Assembly (NCBI RefSeq): GCF_016887965.1
Contig: NZ_JAFDVD010000017.1
Location: forward strand, 62,001-126,000
Direction of reading: 5' to 3'
Source of the DNA: Phycicoccus sonneratiae
Lineage (GTDB): Bacteria; Actinomycetota; Actinomycetes; Actinomycetales; Dermatophilaceae
DNA: 64,000 nt
A program made the position numbers and the translations under genes. This document shows positions 30,301-34,320 of this stretch, piece after piece. The notes under the pieces were generated by a model. It was not told the origin of the DNA. It did not search any database and saw only the letters and a list, made by a program, of their open reading frames with translations. Position 1 is the stretch's first letter. Every line of letters begins with the position of its first letter.

Positions 30301-30614
30301 GGCGAGACCGCGGCGGCGAGGGACCCGGGTCGGGCGGCGGCCGGCGGGGTGGCCGCCTCCGGGGCCGCAGCCCGGGGTGCGGCGGCGGTCGGTGCTGGGG
30401 TGGCGAGCGCGGCGGCCGGGAGGACCACGGACCCACCGAGGGCGAGGACCAGCGTGGAGACGACGAGGATCGCCGTCCGTCGCCACGAGCGGGCCTGTCG
30501 ACCCCCACCGTGGACGGGACCGTCGCTCGCGAGCCACCCGCGCACCGCAGAAACCACCTTCGCGTCGCCCGGCGGGCCCCTGGTCCGCCGGCGGACCTCC
30601 CGGTCCTCGTTCAC
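12348..30614 (-). CDS. Giant (6,088-residue) repetitive cell-wall-anchored surface protein
   Basis: Order of parts: a positively charged start and signal peptide ending near LPAAALA (about residue 73); an Ala/Pro stretch; a Cys-containing beta domain (about 105-215); a propeller-like region with repeated AFDIDGRLW/AFDGNGTMYVL/AFSSDGTLYA strands (about 225-480); DUF11-type domains (about 480-875); 43 repeats of about 116 residues with one divergent domain inserted after repeat 2 (about 880-6040); then LAQTG (about 6047), a hydrophobic span and RRR. LAxTG is the motif of class E actinobacterial sortases, so wall anchoring is expected. No sortase gene is in the window. Each repeat starts L-x-K-T-x plus an acidic EF-hand-like loop, then a Cys pair around LAPG and a terminal LTQADVDAG-x-V-x-NTA motif. 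GTG at 30614 sits directly against AGGAA; a GTG at 30545 with AAGGTGG 8 bp upstream may be the true start. An adhesin or surface stalk role is inference. Confidence 0.9.
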   Translation of the reverse strand: MNEDREVRRRTRGPPGDAKVVSAVRGWLASDGPVHGGGRQARSWRRTAILVVSTLVLALGGSVVLPAAALATPAPTAAAPRAAAPEAATPPAAARPGSLAAAVSPTYTLDVSANPTSLPYEGGTVSYTYTLVNTGDTRLYFQSATDSVCPAVSYVSGGSTAGVENTRVFDAGQTLVFRCTTTLTATTTNTASFSFGYGAFCPVQCDGSVARSGQATVTVQQPITPCSTIWYGSVGTSSLAPGTYGRIYPTAAVVGSFNPPGLTGNQHSSAIAINPKDPDFLYYAPRGTVSAGTFANDLYRVDLATGTQTKVADGTGNLEFTSNRLAFDIDGRLWTFNNAGLLYSWTSAGGFSAGKTPTTSNGVAFSALQSGDIAFDGNGTMYVLAADSTTTYLYRITAASLATSTPSAQLVNTFAAPTVGSFYNGLAFSSDGTLYATSTNTGTSQYALYRVDPDTGTVTQQSTGSNLRVVGDLASCAIPKPALRATKTVSPSTPVDGGETLTYTVKVDNLGTLSALATTVQDAIPANTTYVRNSTTLNGAAVADTGSSPFFPFSSARAVNSAGVNSGIVAKGATATVTFRVTVNTLTAAVRSVCNQATVSASGVTTTLSDDPSVAGAGDPTCNLAYTPGIQVTKSASPTTLNISGPVTYTYTVINTGNEPLRNVTLADDKGTVSQTHTGDTNADNLLQVGESWVYTLSQTLSTTTTNTATATGAGNVTGTSVSDNDTATVTVTKPTLNLSKTAGAVTGPAADGTYRATYTVSVANTGNGAGTYGPITDTPAFASNLQPTGATWSGQASGSATGAGPYSVGAAGTSIAAGATHTYTVVVTFRYTNGTQAVACSGTGTGLYNGATLPAGQEAGSTSDNAACATPPAPPAPALTLTKSAGALQDLDGNGADAGDRIVFSFVVRNSGNVDLDTVALSDPKLGLPALTCPATTLAVGASMTCTAVSYTVTQADVDAGAVNNTASVSGRAPNGVTTTATSSTSTALPPAPRLSLTKSVAEVTDVNANGVTDPGDRIRYTFSLTNTGNVTLSSLTVTDAKLGLSAVACATGSLAPGATVTCTTSPVYTVTSADVTAGAVTNTATAAAAAVTGGSVTSNTSGTSTPVASAASLDVVKTAGALSALDPETGRYTATYTVRVVNSGQTPTTYGALTDTPAFGPGLVVEGASWTGPTTGSSSTTGPFTLAPAGTAIGGTTTQTWTLTIRLHMTRTTASTACAGSGSGLYNAAALPAGQESGGTANNAACLAPPTPPAPGIDLVKTVLGVQDVNGNGLTDTGDRITWGFTMRNTGTIAVAGVTVSDPRLAAAGITAPCADPALSVGESTSCPVSGPYTITAADVTAGSVANTATATGTPPFLPAVTDTDSTTTPTQTASLVLTKTAGAVVDANGSGRADAGDTVTYTFSIRNTGTTALSDLRIGDPRLGLGSVLCAAGPLAPGATTSCTRTYTLTQADVDAGSVVNTATATGTPPNGATPVSGTSSATVTVAPTNGLSLTKTASGIADTNGDGRPSAGDRITYGFSVSNTGTTTLTNVTVTDAKLGLSAAACVATLAPGASATCSTVVAYPITQADVDAGSVANTASATATPPGGAAPTATSGTTTPVTTVAALSLTKTAGAVADTNGSGRQDAGDRVTYSFTVTNTSNVTLGNVTVTDPKLGPVTCVRTTLTPGQSTTCSAAAYVLTQADLDAGRVDNTAGATATTPGGATTSTSASAVVTLVPTRSLALVKVSDPVQDLDGNGPDAGDTVAYSFRVTNTGSQSVSSVTVTDARLGLTGTPCVAGPLAPGATATCAAPAPYVLTQADVDAGFVENTATVDGTTPSGPVTVSDTERRAFAATSTVSLRKVAGTVTDLDANGQDAGDTVAYSFEVTNTGSTTLRDGVVIDPKLGLAAFTCAPGSIVPGQTVSCPAPRDYVLTQADVDAGGLTNTASATATTPSGGTTPVATSTATRAVTPTNSVVLTKTAGAVVDVDDNGPDVGDTVTYTFTVRNTGGATLDDIRLDDPRLGLSNVVCAAGPLAPGATVSCPSATYTLTQADLDAGQVVNTATASATPRSGAAPSASASAVRDVDQLAALTVVKTAGAVTDANASGRQDAGDTVSYSFRVTNTSNVTLSLVRISDAMLGLSGEVCGTGTLAPGASTTCSGFVHTLTQAEVDAGRVQNTVTASGRTPAGATVTATSTAVRDVTPPSSLSATKTAGSVVDANGSGRQDAGDTVTYTFTLRNTGATTLTAPRVTDARLGVVDYACGTGSLAPGGTVTCTAPAYTLTQADLNAGRVDNAATTEATTPAGGTVSAPAAATRTLTSTPAVELTKRASAVADLDGNGADAGDTITYSFAVRNTGTVSLTDVRVDDAKLGLSGALCVTGPLAPGASSDCAATRTYTLTQADVDAGAVSNTATATATGATGGTATGQSSTTTSLTTVAAVALTKTAGAVVDANADGRQSAGDTVSYTFTVRNVSTVTLSGVTVSDARLGTVTCAATSLAPGASTTCTAAPYRLTQADLDAGTVVNTASVTASDPRGGTATASASATVTLAPPSTLALDKTASGVIDLDGNGTDAGDQIVYSFSVTNTGSVTVTNVVVNDNKLRLTGYLCAAGPVAPGQTVSCTAPAFTLAQGDVDSSRVENVATVTATTPGGGTSTPPGQDSVVTPLAPTSSLLLLKTGGELRDANDDGLPSAGDEVVYTFTVTNSGATTLRDIRVTDDKLGLVDYLCSPGPVAPGASVTCQGPRPYVLTQDDVDAGSIENTATATGRPQVGGTVSDSDTATTPVDQVAEIALDKAVGSVVDTNGTGRTDAGDRVTFTFTVTNSAAVTLTDLRISDPRLGVVTCDPTTLAPGEQATCTGPTATITQAEADAGALSNTATATADEPGGDPVTSTDTAVLPIAQVDAMQLDKIAGAVVDTNTSGTVDAGDVVTYTFSVLNTGTTTLRTVLVDDARLGLTGFSCAGSSALTPRTTRTCTSPAYTLTQADLDAGRIDNTATARATGSTGTTTSQDSATVLLPSTGDVELTKTASDIDDTNADGRVDAGDTVTYGFTVRNTSTVTLTDVTLSDPTLGVDGERCGPATLAPGASGTCTRPYVLTQADVDAGLVDNTATARAVRPDASVTTDTSSARVTVAGSAQLELTKTASDVIDGDSNGPDAGDTVEYSFSVRNAGTTSLTDVRVTDPVTGTTDALCTAGPLAPGATAACAVTATRTLTQADVDAGSVSNTATATATPPYGTPPTATSSTLTPVDSVASIALDKVGSAPEDTDGSGTVSAGDTVRWTFTVTNTTTVTLRAVRVEDALAGEVTCPDTTLAPGDSTVCTAAGHRLTQAEVDAGRVDNTATVRAEDPRDVTVTDTDSETVTYAVPSALVLTKSAGPVVDANGTGREGVGDTVTYTFAVRNTGSTTLTGVTVDDPRIGVTGLACGASIAPGDAASCSVTYTLTQADVDAGRIDNTATASATTPAGGTVDDDDTASVTIRPTTSVELTKTASAVTDVDGNGPDAGDTVEYTFSVRNTGSATLTGVTLDDALLGLDDVVCTTTPLAPFGVQPCAGSYVHVLTQDEVDAGAVRNTATATATSSVGDTATDDSSATVSVSTLAVIRLDKEVVGIADTDGDGRTDAGDTVTYRFTVTNTSPVTLTAVTVEDSRIGRAASSCGATSLAPGASTTCTSPYVLTQADVDADRVDNTATARAATPQGATVSDDDTASVVVGGPASVELTKTAGAVVDANGSGRQDAGDTVEYTFSVRNTGAVSLTDLRLDDPVAGLANALCAGGPLLPGATTACAVRGSHVLTQGEVDAGRVDNTAVVSAAAATGGRVTDTDDATRTVDTTPLVDLVKEGSAVVDTDGNGPDAGDTVTYTFTVTNTGPATLTGVTVSDSRIGVDALVCAASLAPGEVVRCSAGYTLTQDDVDDGSVENTATVRGTDTRGRPATDSASASVAVDNLAQVTLDKTAGDPTVAQGADPERVDAGDSVTYRFLVRNTSNVTLRGVVVTDPLVGTVICPETTLAPGASTTCTASAYVLTQDDLDAGALDNRAEVTATGPQGAVSAADVVNVPLPQASGLVLVKQSTGVTDANSSGQVDAGDTIGYSFRVTNTGTTRLDPVRVDDPRLGLVAFPCGTDPLAPGETRTCDGPVLTLTQADLDAGSVTNTATATGTDPTGRDLTDSDGTTTTLDGPASVELAKVAGPVRDTNGTGRQDAGDTVTYTFTVTNTGARTLTDARIRDEVVGVTDLLCADSLAPGASAECSADLVLTQEDVDRGRIDNTASVTALTPESTLLSHDASAAVVLVPAPGIDLVKSASEVQDLDGNGADAGDTITYTFTVRNTGTTRLTDVRLTDAMLGLDGEPCTTEPLLPGETLGCDAAVVHVLTQADVDAGSVANTASVTATTPAGTAPTDTSSTVTPLDRVAALRLDKTVGPIVDANGSGRTDAGDTVTYGFTITNTSNVTLTGVALTDARLGLEDEVCGTDTLAPGASTECTSDPYVLTQADVDAARVDNTATATATGPDGTPTRADGSVGLRVPVTNGMSLRKTAGTPTTDRGLDPTTTDAGDVVDYAFRVTNTGTQTLDLLTVADPRIGLTALRCVATLSPGESVDCTGSYVLTQADIDAGGLSNTATATGFTPPGDPVTTSDGTDLEVTGRNALALTKSASAISDTDGNGADAGDTVEYSFSVRNDGTTTLRDVTLTDPLLGLTDAACTAGPLAPGASLPCDRTWTYTLTQDDVDAGSVSNTATATAVPPSGTAPSASSSTTTPMTTLAELTLDKTAADVVDVDGDGVDSAGDTIAYSFTVRNVSNVTVRVIQVADPNLDDIRCGAITLPPGATTTCSAPAYVLTQADVDAGRVDNTATVVGLDPQDVETTATDTVTTRLSTTGTLRLDKTAGDVVDANGSGRVDAGDTVTYTLVVTNTGSTRLTDVAVSDSRLGLDGLRCGGGSLDPGASVTCPTATYELAQADVDAGELVNTATATARTPGGDPATDDDSATVTLAGPSSVRLDKSVSAVVDVDDDGRPSVGDQLTYTFVVTNTGATTLSDPAVTDALLGLDGFACATGPLVPGAAATCEAPRPHTLTADDLDAGTVDNTATVDAATPAGGTVSDDDSASAPLDRVAEVRLVKTAGDVVDANGSGRVDAGDTVGFTLRVENTSNVTLTDVEVSDPLLGAVTCAATTLAAGASTSCTAPVHTLTQPDLDAGRVDNTARVTATSPVAVVSDEDSVRVPLAGAASVSLTKTAGDVGDPDTNGVDAGDTVTWTLTVTNTGTTTLDTVVVDDALLGLTDFACGAGPLAPGETRTCVPPAYALTQDDVDAGSVTNTATVRGTPPTGDPVDATDSATADLAPSGALGLVKDVVGVDDTNGSGRDDAGDTVTYRFTVTNTGATTVSGLVLDDARLGLVGAECGDTSLAPGASTSCERDHVLTQGDVDDGRVDNTAAVRGTDSRGAALRAEDSATVVLAPTASVELTKTASGVRDTDGDGRVSAGDQVEFAFSVRNSGDVSLTDLVVDDPRLDVTGLACTDGPLAPGASAACATTVLYTLTASDLDAGAVLNTATVTAVPTTGGTVTDDASAVVPLDGLAQLRLTKTAGAVVDANNSGTADAGDTVTYTFAVRNTGTTTLTGLTVEDPLVGDVTCPATTLAAGASTTCTADPYVLTQADVDAGRVDNTATARAEGPGGAPVSAVDTATVVVDDAAGIALDKTAGPVTDTNDSGRVDAGDSVTYTFTVTNTGTTTLFDVTVDDARLSLAGLACGTGPLAPGASRSCTATYALTQADLDAGRVDNTATASGSSAGPSGPRVAATDEVSVPVTGGASLDLVKTGTLVDEDGDGRASAGETIRYAFRVTNTGTVTLTDVAVSDPRLGGEVTCPAGPLAPGDSLDCSVLAYVVTPADAAAGMIRNVAVATAVSDTAGVPDPAPSESAAVVETRPTSGIELTKTARLRDEDGDDRADAGERIEYSFSVRNTGDTVLTDVRLTDPMLGLAGTLCTAGPLAPGATQACADLTRTHVVTAAEVRSGEVVNRAGVTAADPYDAVVSDADSVTVAATDDAVPPSAGGGGPLAQTGTDLVRGLGLGLLLVLAGLLAVLASRRRGAGARHAHRP
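12492..27977 (-). repeat. Array of 43 DUF11/DUF7507-like coding repeats
   Basis: Repeat 1 begins at 27977 (residue 880) and repeat 43 at 12857 (residue 5920); the mean period is about 116 codons (350 bp). One unrelated domain of about 145 residues interrupts after repeat 2. Eleven repeats (6, 10, 13, 16, 20, 23, 26, 30, 33, 36, 40) share a linker ending in V/L-A-x, and most of them carry N-T-S-x-V-T-L in place of N-T-G-x-x-T-L. Repeats 6, 16, 26 and 36 start at 25781, 22280, 18800 and 15302, so ten-repeat blocks are 1167, 1160 and 1166 codons long. The repeats are diverged in sequence, so this is an old array rather than a recent amplification. Confidence 0.85.
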
Positions 30615-30681
30615 TTCCTAGCGACGCTGCCCCCGAGGACAGGCGTTGCCACGCCACCCTAGGGGCCCTGACAACGGTGTC

Positions 30682-30729
30682 ACGATACCGGTGGGGGCTT
30701 CTTGACCAAGTCCTTGCCAAGCCTTGACC
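30682..30729 (-). promoter_or_regulatory. Putative promoter and repeated operator of the giant surface-protein gene
   Basis: On the minus strand TTGGTC (30709-30704) and TATCGT (30687-30682) are separated by 16 bp and could be -35 and -10 elements. The -35 lies in a cluster of three related units read on the plus strand: CTTGACCAAG (30701), CTTGCCAAG (30713) and CTTGACC (30723). Their spacing of 12 and 10 bp places them on one face of the helix, which suggests cooperative protein binding. Confidence 0.45.
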
Positions 30730-30803
30730 TACCTCTGGGATCCACCCTTCGTCTGTTGACGAATTCGAGGTGGGGACGAGGTGGCGGCGTGACCTCCGGA
30801 GGG

Positions 30804-33050
30804 TCAGCGGGCGAGCACGGAGACCGCGATCGGCACGACGGCGAGGAGCACGAGCAGGGTGTCGCCTCCGCGCCACGGGGCCGGCGACCACCAGGTGCGG
30901 CGGCGTGCCGTCGCGAAGCCCCGGCTGTCCATCGCGACGGCCAGCTCGGCGGCGGCGCGCAGGGTGCGGACGAGCAGGCCGAAGGTCAGCGCCCCGAGGT
31001 GCCGGACGAGCGCGGCCGGGTGCCGGGCCGACGACCCGAGCCCCCGCACCCGGCGGGCCCGGCCGATCTCGGTCCACACCGCCCCGAACGTGTGCACCCG
31101 GTGGACCGCCGCGGCCGTCGCGACCACCGTCCGGTCCGGGAGGCCGAGCCGCTGCGCGAGGTGGTCACCGAGCCGGTCCGGGTCGAGCCAGGGCAGGAGG
31201 ACGGCCGACGGCAGGACGATGACGAGGACCCGCAGGGCGACGGTCAGGGCGGTGTCGGCGTCGCGTCCCGCCAGCCACCACGTCGACCAACCCACGCTCA
31301 GCGCGGCGAGCGCCCCCGGGACGAGCCGCAGCAGCACCCCGCGGACCCGTCCCGTCGGCCCGACCCCCCGGCCCGGGGCCCACAGCCCCACGACGGCGAG
31401 GACCACCTGCGTCGCGAGCACGGCGAGCGAGGTGCTCCAGTGCGGCGACAGGACGCCGGCCGGGACGGCGAGGAGCGCGCCGGCCAGCAGGGCGAGCGGG
31501 GCGCACCGGGCGAGCAGGGGCGTGCGGCGGGGTCCGGGTGCGGGCCGGTCTCGGACCGGGGCCCGGACCTCGTGCACCGTGCCGGCCCGGGCGACGACCG
31601 CCGCGTCGTGGGTCGCCGCGACCACCGCACCTCCGGCCTCCCGGTAGGCGGCGACGAGGCCGACGACCGCCGCCCAGGTGTGCCGGTCCTGGCCGATGGT
31701 CGGCTCGTCCGCGAGCAGCACCGGCGGGCCGTGGTGGAGCGCGGCGAGCACGGCGAGCCGGCGCTGCTCGCCCCCGGAGAGCTCGCGCGGGTCGGCCCCT
31801 GCGAGGTGGCCGAGCCCGAGCGCGTCGAGCAGCCGGTGCGCGCGGTCCGCGGCGGCCGGGCCGTCCGCTCCCACCACCCGGCTCGTGACGAGGACCTCGT
31901 CGAGGACGGTGCCGGCGACGATGGTCGACCCGGCCCACTGGGGGACCCACGCCAGCGACCGGGCCAGGCCGCCGGGGGCGAGGTCCCGGGGGTCCGACGG
32001 GCCGGTGCCGGTCGTGACCCGCACGGCGTCGCCCGGCTCGGGGTCGAGGAAGCCCGCGAGCGCGTGGAGGAGGGTCGACTTGCCGGAGCCGCTCGGGCCG
32101 ACGAGCACCGAGAGCGACCCCGGCGCGGCGACGAGCGGCTCCTCCAGCCGCGCCGCGAGGGACGTTCGGGTCGAGCCGTCGAGCAGCCGGGTGGTGCGCG
32201 TGACCTCCATCGGGGCGGCCGCGAGGGCCGGGGCGTCCCCGACCGGGCGGCGCGGTGCGACGAGACCGGCGTCGAGGGGCAGCGCGACCGGGTCCGGCGC
32301 GCCGGGGACCCAGATGCCCATCGCGAGCAGCCGCTCGCGCTCGGCCGACAGCACCTCGCCGACGGCGCCGTCGGCGACGACCCGGCCGTCCGCGTCGAGG
32401 ACGACGAGCCGGTCGACGAGGTCGACCCACGGCCCGAGGACGTGCTCGACGACGACGAGCGTGCGCGGCTCTCGCTCGAGCATCCCCGCCACCGCGCTGC
32501 GCACCTCGAGCGCCGACCCCGGGTCGAGCATGGCCGTCGGCTCGTCGAGGAGGACGAGCGAGGGGTCGAGGGCGAGCGTGCCGGCCAGGGCGAGGCGCTG
32601 GGTCTGCCCGCCGGACAGCGCCGAGGTCGGGGTGTCGAGCGGCAGGTCGTCGAGCCCGACCGCGGCGAGCGCGGCGGTGACGCGCTCGGGCATCAGCGCG
32701 CGCGGGGTGCCGACGTTCTCGAGGCCGAAGGCGACGTCGCGCCCGACCGTCGCCGCGACGACCCCGCTGCCGGGCTCCTGGAGGACGAGCCCGCTCGCGC
32801 CGGCGCGCGCCCCCGGCGCGACGCCGTCGAGCGTCACGGAGCCGGACAGGTCGCCGGCCTCGACGCTCCCGAGCAGCCCGGCGAGCGCGCGCAGGAGGGT
32901 CGACTTGCCGGCCCCCGACGGCCCGGCGAGCAGGACGCGCTCGCCGGGCCGGAAGGTGAGGTGCACGTCGCGCAGGACCGGCTCGCGGCGCCCGTACGGA
33001 CGCCACGTCAGCCCCTCGACCTCGACGAGGCCGAGCCGCGCGGTCGTCAT
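30804..33050 (-). CDS. Fused ECF transporter energising module: two ATPase domains plus EcfT (YkoD-YkoC fusion)
   Basis: A 748-residue three-domain protein. ATPase 1 has Walker A GPSGAGKST (about 43-51), LSGGQTQRLALAG and LLDEPTAMLD. ATPase 2 has GPSGSGKST (near 322), LSGGEQRRLAV and LLADEPTIGQD. From about residue 530 an EcfT-type membrane domain follows, with several spans and the coupling-helix motif AELAVAMDSRGF near the C-terminus. The ATPase pair and transmembrane T protein, normally two or three genes, are therefore one polypeptide. It starts 4 bp after the ykoE-like stop and lies in the same TPP-riboswitch operon, so the substrate is probably a thiamine precursor such as hydroxymethylpyrimidine. 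The ATG at 33050 follows the usual operon geometry. Confidence 0.9.
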   Translation of the reverse strand: MTTARLGLVEVEGLTWRPYGRREPVLRDVHLTFRPGERVLLAGPSGAGKSTLLRALAGLLGSVEAGDLSGSVTLDGVAPGARAGASGLVLQEPGSGVVAATVGRDVAFGLENVGTPRALMPERVTAALAAVGLDDLPLDTPTSALSGGQTQRLALAGTLALDPSLVLLDEPTAMLDPGSALEVRSAVAGMLEREPRTLVVVEHVLGPWVDLVDRLVVLDADGRVVADGAVGEVLSAERERLLAMGIWVPGAPDPVALPLDAGLVAPRRPVGDAPALAAAPMEVTRTTRLLDGSTRTSLAARLEEPLVAAPGSLSVLVGPSGSGKSTLLHALAGFLDPEPGDAVRVTTGTGPSDPRDLAPGGLARSLAWVPQWAGSTIVAGTVLDEVLVTSRVVGADGPAAADRAHRLLDALGLGHLAGADPRELSGGEQRRLAVLAALHHGPPVLLADEPTIGQDRHTWAAVVGLVAAYREAGGAVVAATHDAAVVARAGTVHEVRAPVRDRPAPGPRRTPLLARCAPLALLAGALLAVPAGVLSPHWSTSLAVLATQVVLAVVGLWAPGRGVGPTGRVRGVLLRLVPGALAALSVGWSTWWLAGRDADTALTVALRVLVIVLPSAVLLPWLDPDRLGDHLAQRLGLPDRTVVATAAAVHRVHTFGAVWTEIGRARRVRGLGSSARHPAALVRHLGALTFGLLVRTLRAAAELAVAMDSRGFATARRRTWWSPAPWRGGDTLLVLLAVVPIAVSVLAR

Positions 33051-33054
33051 CCGC

Positions 33055-33756
33055 TCAGACAGCGCCGGTCTCCCGCAGCTCCTGGCCGGGCGGGAAGGCC
33101 GACAGGGCACCGGCGCGCGCCAGCGCCCGGGTCAGCAGCCAGCCGACGAGCCCGGCGAGGACGGCGCCCGACACCGCGAGGGCGCCGAGGTAGGCGAGCT
33201 TGTCGCGCAGCAGCAGCTCGCCGTACCAGGCTCCCCCGCCGGTGAGGTCGCCGAGGAGCGGGACGTCGGTCCACGACGCGGGCACGCTGAAGGTCTCGAA
33301 GAGCCACTCGAGCGGGACGGCGAGGACGCCGGCGAGCACCGCGGCCGGGAGCCGGTAGGAGCGGTAGCCGAGGAGCGCGAAGGCGAGCTCGGCGCCGAGG
33401 CCCTGGAGGATGCCGCTCATCAGCGTCGTCGCTCCCCACTGGGTGCCGGGGAGCATCGAGACGAGGGCGGCGACGACCTCGCACAGCAGGGCCGCGCCCG
33501 GGCGGCGGACGACGAGCCCGCCGACGACGCCGGCGAGGAGCCAGGGGCCGGTGAAGAGCCCGCTCAGCGGGACGTAGGCGACGGAGACGGCCTTGCTCAG
33601 GGGCTCGTAGGCGAGGGCCCACCCCCAGAAGACGATGCCGAAGGCGGCGCCGAGGAAGGTGATGGTGAGGATGTCGACGGTCCGCCAACCCAGCAGCGGG
33701 CGGGTGGCGGTGATGGAGCGCCGGCCGGGCGGCGCCTGCGTGGTGGTCGTGCTCAT
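33055..33756 (-). CDS. ykoE: YkoE-family ECF transporter substrate-binding (S) component
   Basis: A 233-residue membrane protein with about six hydrophobic spans, matching the YkoE family (TVDILTITFLGAAFGIVFWG, YEPLSKAVSVAYVPLSGLFTGPW and MSGILQGLGAELAFALLGYR). YkoE proteins capture hydroxymethylpyrimidine or thiamine for the YkoEDC ECF transporter. ATG is preceded by GGGAG at 8 bp. The TPP riboswitch lies about 100 nt upstream in the leader, and the fused energising protein follows 4 bp after the stop, so binding protein and motor are one unit. In Bacillus the equivalent operon is also TPP-riboswitch controlled. Confidence 0.92.
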   Translation of the reverse strand: MSTTTTQAPPGRRSITATRPLLGWRTVDILTITFLGAAFGIVFWGWALAYEPLSKAVSVAYVPLSGLFTGPWLLAGVVGGLVVRRPGAALLCEVVAALVSMLPGTQWGATTLMSGILQGLGAELAFALLGYRSYRLPAAVLAGVLAVPLEWLFETFSVPASWTDVPLLGDLTGGGAWYGELLLRDKLAYLGALAVSGAVLAGLVGWLLTRALARAGALSAFPPGQELRETGAV

Positions 33757-33858
33757 GGTTGCTGCTCCCGTGGTCGGTGGTGACCTCGGGGAGGCGTGAC
33801 CCCGCCGGCACCCGGACGCGAGCGACCGGACGTGGCGGGAGCACGCCTGAGATTCCCG

Positions 33859-33940
33859 ACTCCCTTCGCCGGTGCTAACCGGATCAGGTTCGAGGGTCTG
33901 CGGTCGGACCGCACTCTCAGCGCCTGGGCGCTCCCCTGTC
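33859..33940 (-). promoter_or_regulatory. TPP (THI-box) riboswitch
   Basis: Read on the minus strand, the conserved blocks occur in order: ACAGGGGAGC, GCTGAGAGT (pyrimidine-sensing arm with CUGAGA), GACCCTCGAACCTGATC and GGTTAGCACCGGCGAAGGGA. Helix-forming GCGC/GCGC and CCGG/CCGG pairs are intact. It lies in the 5' leader of the ykoE-like gene, about 100 nt before the ATG, so high thiamine pyrophosphate should shut down uptake of thiamine precursors. I cannot see whether control is by termination or by masking the GGGAG ribosome site. Confidence 0.96.
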
Positions 33941-34035
33941 GTTGGACGCGTCGAGCATACCCCCGTGCGGGCTAGGGTAACGAGACACCATCGGGCACAA
34001 CCGCTGTCCGGCCCCGACCCCCTGAGGAGCCACCC

Positions 34036-34311
34036 GTGGGAAAGCTCGCCTGGAAGATCCTCGGCACCGGCGGCCCGATCATCGCCGGGATCGTCGCGAC
34101 CAAGCTCGTCGACACGATCTGGGCCAAGGCCGGCCAGGACCAGATCAACCCGAAGAACCCCGACGCCCCGGTCGTCAAGGCCGTCGCCTACGCCGTGGCG
34201 CTCGGTGTCGCCGTGGGGGCCGCGCGCACGCTCGCCGAGCGGCAGGCCGCCTCGTACTACCGGAAGTCCTCGGGCCACCTGCCCAAGGACATCAAGGTCG
34301 AGCCGGTCTGA
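34036..34311 (+). CDS. DUF4235 domain-containing small membrane-associated protein
   Basis: 91 residues; the pattern GKLAWKILGTGGPIIAGIVA and later AYAVALGVAVGAARTLAERQ is that of actinobacterial DUF4235 proteins, with two short hydrophobic, glycine-rich helices. The function is unknown. GTG at 34036 has GAGGAGC 6 bp upstream. It is divergent from the thiamine transporter operon; the 279-bp region between them holds the TPP riboswitch on the other strand. It ends 9 bp from the convergent hutI stop. Confidence 0.88.
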   Translation: MGKLAWKILGTGGPIIAGIVATKLVDTIWAKAGQDQINPKNPDAPVVKAVAYAVALGVAVGAARTLAERQAASYYRKSSGHLPKDIKVEPV

Positions 34312-34320
34312 CCCCCGGCC

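Noticed and set aside
33757-34278. Upstream extension of the ykoE frame through the TPP riboswitch
   Set aside because: The sequence is a well-conserved riboswitch with its own secondary structure; the ATG at 33756 has a good ribosome site.
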